Assembly: GCF_014196835.1 (NCBI RefSeq)
Contig: NZ_JACIEK010000013.1
Span: 1-64,000, forward strand
Reading direction: 5' to 3'
Origin: Aureimonas pseudogalii
GTDB lineage: Bacteria > Pseudomonadota > Alphaproteobacteria > Rhizobiales > Rhizobiaceae
DNA length: 64,000 nucleotides
The position numbers and the translations under genes are program-made. A model generated the notes under the pieces. It did no database searches and was not told the DNA's origin. It saw nothing but the letters and a program-made list of their open reading frames with translations. This document shows positions 28,486 to 40,722 of this stretch, one piece after another. Every line of letters starts with the position of its first letter. The first letter of the stretch is position 1.

Positions 28486-29821
28486 GCTCTCCATTCTCTT
28501 CGCCGGGGCGCTTCTGGGTGCCACGGCGATGACGAGCCTCGTCGGCCCGCACACCGGCGTCGCCAATGCCGCGGGATCGGACACCTACCGTCAGCTTGCG
28601 ATCTTCGGAGACGTGTTCGAGCGCGTGCGCGCCCAATATGTCGACGTGCCCGACGATCAGAAACTGATCGAGACCGCGATCAACGGCATGCTGACCTCGC
28701 TCGATCCGCATTCGAGCTACATGAACGCCAAGGAAACGGCGGACATGCGCACGGAAACGCGCGGCGAGTTCGGCGGCCTCGGCATCGAGGTCACGATGGA
28801 GAACGAGCTCGTCAAGGTGATCTCGCCCTTCGACGGCACCCCCGCCGACAAGGCCGGCGTGCTGGCGGGCGATCTCATCGCCGAGATCAACGGCGAGCAG
28901 GTGAAGGGGCTGACCCTCGCCGAGGCCGTCGAGAAGATGAAGGGCGAGATCGGCTCCTCCGTCGATCTGACCATCATCCGCACCGGCGCCACGCAGCCCG
29001 TGCGCCTGTCGATCGAGCGCGCCGAGATCAAGGTGCCCTCGGTCCGCCACACCGTCGAGAACGACGTCGGCTACATCAAGCTGCTGCGCTTCAACGAGCA
29101 GACGACGTCGGGCATGGAAGAGGCCATCGCCGACATCAAGACCAAGATCCCCGAGGACAAGCTGAAGGGCTTCGTGCTGGATCTGCGCCGCAACCCCGGC
29201 GGCCTGCTCGACGAGGCCGTCAGCGTTTCCGACGCCTTCCTGCAGAACGGCGAGATCGTCTCCACCCGCGGCCGCAACGCCGAGGAGACGCGCCGCTACA
29301 ACGCCCGCACGGGCGACGACATCGACGGCAAGCCGCTGGTGGTGCTCGTCAATGGCGGTTCGGCCTCGGCCTCCGAGATCGTCGCCGGCGCCCTGCAGGA
29401 CCAGCGCCGCGCCACGGTGGTGGGCTCGCGCTCCTTCGGCAAGGGATCGGTGCAGACCATCATCCCGCTCGGCGCCAACGGCGCGTTGCGCCTGACGACG
29501 GCGCTCTACTACACGCCCGCCGGCACCTCGATCCAGGGTCGCGGCATCAAGCCCGACATCGAGGTCGAGCAGCCGCTGCCCGAGGAGATCAAGGCGCAGA
29601 TGGGCCTCAAGGCCGACGAGGACGTCAAGCTCGGCGAGTCCTCGCTGCGTGGGCACATCCAGGGCGTCGAAGAGGGCGACGAGGGCTCGGGCTCGCTCGA
29701 CTACGTGCCGCCAGAGGCCAAGGACGACCTGCAGATGCAGTACGCGCTCGATCTCCTGCGCGGCGTGAAGACCAACGCGGCCTTCCCGCCCAAGCAGGAC
29801 TCGGCTTCGATCGCCAACTGA
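28475..29821 (+). CDS. ctpA: Carboxy-terminal processing protease (S41)
   Basis: A 448-residue exported serine protease. ATG 28475 (MIRKLSILFAGALLGATAMT) has GAAGGACGAGGA upstream and begins a signal peptide; the frame extension upstream overlaps envC and is ignored. A PDZ domain (FGGLGIEVTMENELVKVISP, DGTPADKAGVLAGD) precedes the S41 core with the Ser-Lys dyad in NGGSASASEIVAGAL and SRSFGKGSVQT. It trims periplasmic proteins from their C-terminus. It is coupled to the EnvC-like gene, as is usual in the order. Confidence 0.95.
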   Translation: MIRKLSILFAGALLGATAMTSLVGPHTGVANAAGSDTYRQLAIFGDVFERVRAQYVDVPDDQKLIETAINGMLTSLDPHSSYMNAKETADMRTETRGEFGGLGIEVTMENELVKVISPFDGTPADKAGVLAGDLIAEINGEQVKGLTLAEAVEKMKGEIGSSVDLTIIRTGATQPVRLSIERAEIKVPSVRHTVENDVGYIKLLRFNEQTTSGMEEAIADIKTKIPEDKLKGFVLDLRRNPGGLLDEAVSVSDAFLQNGEIVSTRGRNAEETRRYNARTGDDIDGKPLVVLVNGGSASASEIVAGALQDQRRATVVGSRSFGKGSVQTIIPLGANGALRLTTALYYTPAGTSIQGRGIKPDIEVEQPLPEEIKAQMGLKADEDVKLGESSLRGHIQGVEEGDEGSGSLDYVPPEAKDDLQMQYALDLLRGVKTNAAFPPKQDSASIAN

Positions 29822-29859
29822 CGGATCGAGAAGGCGCAGAAACCGGCACCGAACGAATA

Positions 29860-29888
29860 GGGGCTCCGATCGCCAGATCGGGGCTCCT
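29860..29888 (+). terminator. Hairpin after ctpA
   Basis: GGGGCTCCGATC and GATCGGGGCTCC can form a 12-bp stem with two G-T pairs around a 4-5 base loop, 38 bases after the ctpA stop. The tail CTCTTCG is only weakly T-rich, so terminator function is likely but not certain. Confidence 0.5.
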
Positions 29889-29937
29889 CTTCGTTCGGGA
29901 AAAGCCCCGATCCAGTTCGCTGTCCTACACAGGAGGC

Positions 29938-31110
29938 ATGCATGACGAGCTGTACCGCCCTCTCGGCCAGAACCTGACCTCGACGTCGCCGCGCGATCAC
30001 CGTCGATGGCGTACGGCCGGCGTCGCCGCGATGCTCGTTGCAGGGCTCGCCGGCGGCTCAGCCTTCGCGGTGCTCGGGCAGCCGGATTTCACACCGCCCG
30101 CCCGCCAGGCCGCGCCGGTTGAGGCCCTGGCACCGTCCCGCGTCGCCGCAGCGGAGGGCCCCGGCCCGCAGATCGTGCGCATGGAGGAGAGCGGCGGGGT
30201 CACCATCACCGGTGGCGACGGCGTGCCACGGGTCGACGGCACCACCAATCCCTACACCGGCTCGATCCGCGTGCTCGAACCCGGCTCGCTGCGCCAGCCG
30301 CAGGCCTTCGCCCACCTGCCCGACCAGGCCCTGATCGAGCCGAGCGACGAAGGTCCGCTGCCGATCCGCTCGGGCGACGGCCGGCGCCCGCTCGACGTCT
30401 ACGCCGGCACCTCGAACGGCACGCTCGGCACCCGCATCGCGATCGTCGTCGGCGGCCTCGGCATCAGCCAGACCGGAACGCAGCAGGCGGTGGAGCGGCT
30501 CCCCGCCGGCGTCACGCTGGGCTTTGCCGCCAGCGGCAACAGCCTCGACCGCTGGATGCAGACGGCCCGGCGCAACGGCCACGAGCTTCTGCTACAGGCG
30601 CCGCTGGAGCCCTTCGGCTACCCCGACGTCTCGCCGGGCGAGCACACGCTTACCGTCGCCGACGCCGCGGCCCGGCGTTTCGAGGCACTCGACTGGTCGC
30701 TCGGGCGGCTGACCAACTATGTCGGCGTGATGAACTACATGGGCGCGCGTTTCAACGCCGAGACCAAAGCCCTTGAGCCCTTCCTCGGCGAATTGAACCG
30801 CCGCGGCCTTCTCTATCTCGACGACGGCACCTCCGCGCGCTCGCAGGCCCGCGACGTCGCCACCGCCGGTGGCACGCCCTTCGCCTCCGCCGACCTCGTG
30901 CTCGACGACGATCGCAATCCGCAGGCCATCGCGCGCCAGCTCGACGCGCTCGAACGCGTCGCCCGCGCCCGCGGCACAGCGGTGGGCGTCGCCAGCGCCT
31001 TCGACGTCACGGTCGCCGCCATCGCGGCCTGGGCCGATGGCGCCGCGGCTCGCGGCATCGAGATCGTCCCGGTCTCGGCGCTCGCCTTCGACCCGGAAAC
31101 CAAGGGCTGA
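29938..31110 (+). CDS. Divergent polysaccharide deacetylase family protein
   Basis: A 390-residue membrane-anchored protein. One transmembrane helix near residues 24-45 (AGVAAMLVAGLAGGSAFAVL) is followed by a Pro/Gly-rich linker. The C-terminal domain has RIAIVVGGLGISQTGTQQAV, VTLGFAASGNSLDRWMQTAR, LLQAPLEPFGYPD and TNYVGVMNYMGARF, the pattern of divergent polysaccharide deacetylases (YibQ-like). It follows ctpA as in related genomes, suggesting a cell-envelope role. AGGAGG is only one base from ATG 29938, an unusually short spacing. Confidence 0.85.
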   Translation: MHDELYRPLGQNLTSTSPRDHRRWRTAGVAAMLVAGLAGGSAFAVLGQPDFTPPARQAAPVEALAPSRVAAAEGPGPQIVRMEESGGVTITGGDGVPRVDGTTNPYTGSIRVLEPGSLRQPQAFAHLPDQALIEPSDEGPLPIRSGDGRRPLDVYAGTSNGTLGTRIAIVVGGLGISQTGTQQAVERLPAGVTLGFAASGNSLDRWMQTARRNGHELLLQAPLEPFGYPDVSPGEHTLTVADAAARRFEALDWSLGRLTNYVGVMNYMGARFNAETKALEPFLGELNRRGLLYLDDGTSARSQARDVATAGGTPFASADLVLDDDRNPQAIARQLDALERVARARGTAVGVASAFDVTVAAIAAWADGAAARGIEIVPVSALAFDPETKG

Positions 31111-31218
31111 CGGCCGAACACACGCGCGTCGTTTAATCCGGGTAAACGCCGTCTCCAGCGTTTCGTCGGCGTCCGCGATCCTCTACCGTTTGCAGGGCAA
31201 CACGGAGATCCCCGCGCG

Positions 31219-31740
31219 ATGACCCCTGCCGCCCCCTCGGCTTCCCTGCCCTACCGCCCTTGCGTCGGCATCCTGGTTCTGAACGCCGAGGGCCGCGTCT
31301 TCGTCGGCCGCCGCATCGCCGAGCCCAACGGCGAGATGGAGGGCGCCGAGAAGCTCTGGCAGATGCCGCAGGGCGGCATCGACACCGATGAGAACCCGCG
31401 TCTCGCCGCCGAGCGCGAGCTCTTCGAGGAAACCGGCATGCGCTCGGTCGCGCTGCTCGCCGAGACGAAGGACTGGCTGACCTACGACCTTCCTGCAGAC
31501 CTCGTCGGCATCGCCCTCAAGGGCCGGTTTCGCGGCCAGCGCCAGAAATGGTTCGCCTTCCGCTTTTCCGGAACGGACGCGGAGATTGCCATCGATCCCC
31601 CGCCGGGCGGCCATTCCGCCGAATTCGACGCCTTCGCCTGGAAGAGCATGGACGAGGTCCTCGATCTCGTCGTTCCCTTCAAACGGCCGGTCTACGAGGC
31701 CGTGATCGCCGAGTTCCGGCATCTCGAGACGGCGTCGTGA
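31219..31740 (+). CDS. rppH: RNA pyrophosphohydrolase
   Basis: A 173-residue Nudix enzyme that removes 5' pyrophosphate from mRNA and so triggers decay. It starts [20 protein letters not shown] after a short tail, and the Nudix box is [20 protein letters not shown] followed by [15 protein letters not shown] and a late [13 protein letters not shown] are typical. It overlaps the following GNAT gene by 4 bases (GTGA). Confidence 0.95.
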   Translation: MTPAAPSASLPYRPCVGILVLNAEGRVFVGRRIAEPNGEMEGAEKLWQMPQGGIDTDENPRLAAERELFEETGMRSVALLAETKDWLTYDLPADLVGIALKGRFRGQRQKWFAFRFSGTDAEIAIDPPPGGHSAEFDAFAWKSMDEVLDLVVPFKRPVYEAVIAEFRHLETAS

Positions 31741-32255
31741 GCTTTTCCGCCACCGGCGAGACGCAGTTTCGCGAGACGACCCCCGGCGAACTCGCGCTCA
31801 TCGAGACGATCCACGCCAGCGCCTTCGGGCGCGAGGAGGAAGCGCGCCTGCCACAGGCGATCATCGAAGCCGGACACGACGTCATCTCGGTGGTGGCCGC
31901 TCAGGGCGACTACCTCATCGCGCATGCCCTGTTCAGCGCCCTGGAGGGCGCAGAGCGCGCCCTGGCGCTCGGTCCCGTCGCGGTGGTGCCCGACCACCAG
32001 GGCGAGGGCGCCGGCACACGCCTCGTGCGCTACGGACTGGATCTCGCCCGCGAGCGCGGCTGGCGCAGCGTCTTCGTTCTCGGCGACCCCGCCTTCTACA
32101 AGCGTCTCGGCTTTCGGCGGGATCTGGCACTCGGCGCCGTCGTGCCGTGGGCCGGCCCCTCGTTCCAGGCGCTGGAACTCGTTCCAGGCAGCCTCGCCGG
32201 CTGGTCCGGCCTGCTGCGCTATCCCGCCGCGTTCGGCCAGGGCGACGCGGACTGA
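31737..32255 (+). CDS. GNAT family N-acetyltransferase (YhbS-like)
   Basis: A 172-residue acetyltransferase. GTG 31737 overlaps the rppH stop. It has [20 protein letters not shown] at the start, [20 protein letters not shown] (acetyl-CoA loop) in the middle and [20 protein letters not shown] near the end, the pattern of YhbS-like enzymes. The substrate is unknown. The IS cluster starts 140 bases downstream. Confidence 0.88.
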   Translation: MSFSATGETQFRETTPGELALIETIHASAFGREEEARLPQAIIEAGHDVISVVAAQGDYLIAHALFSALEGAERALALGPVAVVPDHQGEGAGTRLVRYGLDLARERGWRSVFVLGDPAFYKRLGFRRDLALGAVVPWAGPSFQALELVPGSLAGWSGLLRYPAAFGQGDAD

Positions 32256-32395
32256 TCGTTCGACGACGGATCGGAGGCCAATGTGCGGGCACTCCGACTC
32301 AAGGCTTGCCGCCACCTCATCGCTCTTCGAAAGACGCGACCGCCGCAGCGACGGAGGCATTGGCCTCGAAGCGTTCCGGCTGAAAGCAACTGTTG

Positions 32396-33723
32396 TTGCC
32401 CCCGATTGATCGGACAGGATCAGACGGATTGCCGGGACGCGATGAACTCACGCGGTGAGAGATAGCCGAGCCCCTTGTGCGGGTGAACGGTATTGTAGTG
32501 TTCGAACCAGATCGGCAGCGTGTCGATGACGGTTCGAGCGTTTGGAAGGGACGAGACGCGGACGTAGTCGCGTTTGATGGTGCGAACGAAGGCCTCGGCC
32601 ATGCCGTTGGATTGCGGGCTCTGCACGGGCGTGGTTCTGGGCTCCAGGCCGATGTCGCGTGCCAGGCGCTTGGTCTCGCCGGCGATGTAGCCCGAGCCGT
32701 TGTCGGTGAGCCATTCGATCGTCTGTGGCAGGCGGTTCACGCGGCCGAAGCGCGCCTCGACGGCGAGGAGCATGAGGTTCTGGACGTCCTCGCCCTTGAT
32801 GCCTTCGGTGGTGGCGACGAAGCCGATGCTCTCGCGGTCGCAGCAGTCCAGCGCGAAGGCCACGCGGACCTTCTCGCCGTTGTCGCAGCCGACCTCGAAC
32901 CCGTCCGAGCACCAGCGCAGGTTCGAGCGCTCGATGGCCACGCGCCCATCGTGACGTCGCCCGTCGGGATTGCCGGCGTGGCGTTGGAGAAGAAGGCCGT
33001 GCGCCTTCATCACACGGTAGACGCGCTTGTGGTTGGGAAGCGGCGTGCCGGCGGCCCGTGCCTTGCGGCAGAGGACGGCATGGACACGCCTGTAGCCATA
33101 AGTCGGCATGTCGGCGATCACCGTCTTGATCGCTGAGACGAGATCGTCGTCGGGCAGCGGCGGTCAGCCGAGCCGCCGATGCGAACGTCCCGCCATGCGC
33201 TCCGCTATGTTGGATCGGGCGACGTCGAGCACCGTGCAGACGGCGCTCACCGCGAACCGTCCTTGGGCCACGACAGCGAGCGCAACAGCGCTTTTTTTGG
33301 GCCCGCGGCGGCCTCGACGTTCGACGCCAACGGTCGTCTCAACCTTGAGGATCTCGGTCTCCAGCGTCTTCTTGCCCAGAAGGCGATGCAACTCGCGGAT
33401 CTGCGCCTGGAGAGCGCGATACTCCGAGGCCGCGACGACCTCCTCCTGCGCTCGCGTGGCGACCAGAGCGCCTTGCGAAGCCAGCTTGCGCCAGCGGAAG
33501 AGCTGGTTCGGCGCAACGCCATGACGATGCGCCACCAGGCTCACCGTCACGTCGGCCTCGTAAGTTTCCTGGACGATCGACAGCTTCTCGGCCGTCGACC
33601 ACGATCGACGACGCTCGGGACCGGGCAGAACCTCTGCCTTCGGATAGGAACCAGTCATAGACACAACACTACTCCTAACCCTTGCGGGAGTGGGAGATCG
33701 TGTCCGGGTCATTCGGGGGGCTA
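32396..33723 (-). mobile_element. IS3-family element (IS2 group), about 1.33 kb
   Basis: The ends are imperfect inverted repeats: TTGCCCCCGATTGATCGGAC at 32396 on the plus strand matches TAGCCCCCCGAATGACCCGG read inward on the minus strand from 33723. Between them lie orfA and orfB on the minus strand, and a run of seven A (33292-33298 region, minus strand) that is the usual -1 frameshift site. Exact ends are estimated to within a few bases, and no target duplication is obvious. Confidence 0.7.
32420..33658 (-). pseudogene. IS3-family transposase OrfA/OrfB, interrupted
   Basis: From ATG 33658 OrfA reads WSTAEKLSIVQETYEADVTV, VAHRHGVAPNQLFRWRKLAS and LQAQIRELHRLLGKKTLETE. Near 33340 the OrfA sense moves to another frame ending GPKKALLRSLSWPKDGSR, so a small indel has occurred. 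OrfB is recognised from TVLDVARSNIAERM through a TGA at 33164-33166 (LG-stop-PPLPDDD), then TYGYRRVHAVL, ERSNLRWCSDGFEV, LTDNGSGYIAGETKRL, SPQSNGMAEAFVRTIKRDYV and HPHKGLGYLSPREF. DDE residues are present, but the indel and stop make mobility doubtful. Confidence 0.7.
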
Positions 33724-33760
33724 TTTCAGGTTCAGGTCCTGTCTTCCGCGGAGGTGGACG

Positions 33761-34318
33761 ATGGGACGGCCATACAGCGACGATCTGCGTGAGCGCGTTC
33801 TGAAGGAGGCGGAGCGGTCTTCGGCTCGGCGCGCTGCGGTCCGGTTTGGGATCGGCGCAGCGACGGCGGTGCGTTGGGCGGCACGCGCCAGACTTGGCGA
33901 ACGTTCGGCTCAGCCTGGGGGCGGTCGACGGGATTCGCGCCTGGACGCCCATGCCGAGTTCGTCGAGACGATGATTCGGGATCGCAAGGACATCACGCTG
34001 GACGAGATGGTGGAGCGCCGGGCCACCGAACGTGATCTGCATCTGAGCCGCTCGGCGCTGAGCGCTTGGCTCCGTCGGCAGGGCTGGACGTTCGGACCAC
34101 CATCGAGGCGGCGAGGACGAGCCCTCTGCTTCCTGCCGCCCGACTCGCCCGACTTCAACCCGATCGAGAACGCCTTCGCCAAGCTCAAGGCTCTGCTGCG
34201 CGCCAGAGCTGAGCGCACCGTCGATGCGCTGTGGCGGGCCGTCGGCGACATCGTCCCGGTCTTCACGCCCGCAGAATGCACCAACTGCTTCCACGCCGCA
34301 GGATACGATGCAACGTGA
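33761..34318 (+). mobile_element. IS630-family transposase with internal deletion
   Basis: An in-frame 185-codon product: the N-terminal HTH part (MGRPYSDDLRERVLKEAERS, ARRAAVRFGIGAATAVRW, DAHAEFVETMIRDRKDITLD) runs to LSAWLRRQGWTF near residue 110 and is then joined directly to the C-terminal LPPDSPDFNPIENAFAKLKA and HAAGYDAT. The middle of about 130 residues that carries the first two catalytic Asp residues (FIDE and MDN motifs) is missing. It therefore encodes a DNA-binding protein without catalysis. It abuts the IS3 element. Confidence 0.75.
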
Positions 34319-34632
34319 ACCGGATCTGCTCTAGGATCGGCCCGGCATGGGCGCGACAAGCCAATGGGCGCCACGTGCAAAAGAGGTTCGTCGTTCGCCC
34401 GGGCTATTCGAGCAACCGCGTTTCACGGCGTACCTATCGGGGAACCCGTTCGCGCCTCGACCCGCGACGGGCATCGTTGCAGATGCCGACCGCCATTCCA
34501 CGCCGTTCCGCGGAACACGGAACAAGGCGTGCTTCATCAATTGCCGGCAGCACAGCATCGCCGTCGCGGCGACCCGGAGGCCTGCGCGACCCGTCTACGA
34601 TCGAACGCCGTCCTCGCAGACCCCGCCCATGA
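34319..34632. other. Intergenic stretch between the IS cluster and atpC
   Basis: No gene is recognised in these 314 bases. A perfect 12-bp palindrome GTTCCGCGGAAC occurs at 34505-34516. The part next to 34633 is downstream of atpC on the minus strand, but I see no clear terminator with a T run. Confidence 0.4.
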
Positions 34633-35037
34633 TCAGGCGGCGAGCGCGGCCTTGGCGTTGCGCAAATCGGCGAGCCGCTGCTCCGCGCGAGACTTGACCA
34701 CCGAGTCGGTGGCGTCCGCGACGTCTTCCTCGCTGTCTCGGATCTTCTGGTCGAGATCGGCCATGTCGATGTCCTCGACCGGCGTCGCGTGCTCGGCGAG
34801 CAGCGTGAAGCCTTCGCGGTTGATGTCGGCGAAGCCGCCCTGCACGTAGATCCGCTTCTCGCCGCCGCCGGCGAGCGTGGCGTGGACGATGCCGGGCTTC
34901 AGCGTCGTCATCAGCGGGGCATGTCCCGCCATGACGGTGAAATAGCCCTCGGAGCCGGGCGCGACCACGGCCATGACCTGTTCCGTAAGGAGCAGGCGTT
35001 CGGGGGACACCAGTTCGAACTTGAAGCCGTCAGCCAC
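34633..35037 (-). CDS. atpC: F1 ATP synthase subunit epsilon
   Basis: A 134-residue subunit: FKFELVSPERLLLTEQVMAV and APGSEGYFTVMAGHAPLMTT are the beta-sandwich signature, and the C-terminal helices (EQRLADLRNAKAALAA) are present. It is the last gene of the atp operon and overlaps the preceding small gene by 8 bases. Confidence 0.96.
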   Translation of the reverse strand: MADGFKFELVSPERLLLTEQVMAVVAPGSEGYFTVMAGHAPLMTTLKPGIVHATLAGGGEKRIYVQGGFADINREGFTLLAEHATPVEDIDMADLDQKIRDSEEDVADATDSVVKSRAEQRLADLRNAKAALAA

Positions 35038-35248
35038 GATGGTCCTGCCTTCCGCGCTCCTCGATACGGAGCTTTGCCTGAAGCGCGGCCTCGAAATGGG
35101 CGACCGCGATCTCGAACTTGTCGCGGCAGCCGGGATTGCAGAACCCGACCACCGCGTTGCGATAGAGCGTCAGCGAGTCGCCCGCGATCGGCTTGCCCGA
35201 CCAGGGGCAAGTCTCGTTCACCGCGTCGGCGATCGCCAGATCGGCCAT
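35030..35248 (-). CDS. Small Cys-rich (TRASH/YHS-like) protein in the atp operon
   Basis: A 72-residue protein beginning MADLAIADAVNETCPWSGKP with a second pair in VGFCNPGCRDKFE. The spaced Cys residues (14, 37, 41) and the aromatic pattern resemble treble-clef TRASH/YHS metal-binding domains. It lies 1 base after atpD and overlaps atpC, so it is made with the ATP synthase. Homologues at this place are often mislabelled glutathione S-transferase. A metal-sensing or chaperone role is inference. Confidence 0.7.
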   Translation of the reverse strand: MADLAIADAVNETCPWSGKPIAGDSLTLYRNAVVGFCNPGCRDKFEIAVAHFEAALQAKLRIEERGRQDHRG

Positions 35249-35249
35249 C

Positions 35250-37701
<2,452 letters not shown>

Positions 37702-37776
37702 GGGTCTGGTCGGTCTCCTGCGTGGCCGCGGCCGAGTTCGGTGGCGAAGTCGCTCGCCCTGGTAAGTCGCCCGCCC

Positions 37777-39866
<2,090 letters not shown>

Positions 39867-40076
39867 GGACGATCGCTTCTCTTCAGGCTTCGTTCAAGGG
39901 CCCCGTCACGGCAGATCCGCAACACCTCGAAGCTGGTCAAAAAAAAGGCCGCGGACCCGAGGAAACTGCCCATCGCCGCGCCGGAATGAAGGTCGTCTAG
40001 CACAGCGTTTCCGGCGCGACAACAGAGGTTTCCGCGCTCGTCCCGCCCTGACACAAGCGTCTCGTGAAGCCTTCTT

Positions 40077-40472
40077 TCAGGCCTGCACGAGCCCGAAGGC
40101 CGGGGCGAGGCACGCGGCGGCCAGTGCGAGATGCAGGAGCAGGAGACACCAGTTGGCGATCGTCGAGGCCTCGTCGGAGAGAATCGACACGAGCCGGCCG
40201 AACGCCACGAAGAGCCAGGCCGAGCCGAGCATGATCTGCAGCAGCGGCTGGTCGTAGAAGAACAGCATCACGAGGCCCGAGCCGAGCGGGAACCCCGCGA
40301 GCATCGCCCGCACCTCGGAGAGTCCGGCGATGGAGGGCCCGACCGGTCCAAGATGCAGCATCCGCAGCATCAGTCGGGGCGCGAACAGCGCCGCGAGACC
40401 GTAGAGAAGGCTCGCCACGCCGGCCATGAAGGGCAGGAGATCGGGCAGCGTCTCGGGAAAGGTGAACTGCAT
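40077..40472 (-). CDS. DUF4345-like membrane protein
   Basis: A 131-residue protein with about four hydrophobic helices: LPDLLPFMAGVASLLYGLAA, LAGFPLGSGLVMLFFYDQ, MLGSAWLFVAFGRLVSILSD (which matches the GRL-S-L-D pattern of DUF4345) and a final ANWCLLLLHLALAAACLAP. ATG 40472 is preferred over the upstream GTG at 40685, whose extension is Arg-rich and non-coding in character. Function is unknown. Confidence 0.65.
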   Translation of the reverse strand: MQFTFPETLPDLLPFMAGVASLLYGLAALFAPRLMLRMLHLGPVGPSIAGLSEVRAMLAGFPLGSGLVMLFFYDQPLLQIMLGSAWLFVAFGRLVSILSDEASTIANWCLLLLHLALAAACLAPAFGLVQA

Positions 40473-40722
40473 CGGCGGGCGCTCTCGAACAGGCAGGCGG
40501 CGGCACCGGGGCCGCACACGGGATCGTCGGCCGGCCTTACAGGAATTCGCACGGGGCCGCAAAAGCCGTGCAAAACCCAAGGCGAAGATCCGTTGGCGGC
40601 GCAGGCACCCATGACGGCGACGGGTTGAGTCGCCACCCTGCGACGGCGGGGGCACGATGGGACCGATCGCCGTCGATCCGTTCACATTGATTTGAGATCG
40701 GCGACCTGCCGGCGATCGCGCA

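Noticed and set aside
39940-39960. A run of eight A upstream of atpH as a terminator tail for the DUF4345 gene
   Set aside because: On the minus strand the T run follows GGTCCGCGGCC, which cannot form a proper stem-loop, so it is left unannotated.
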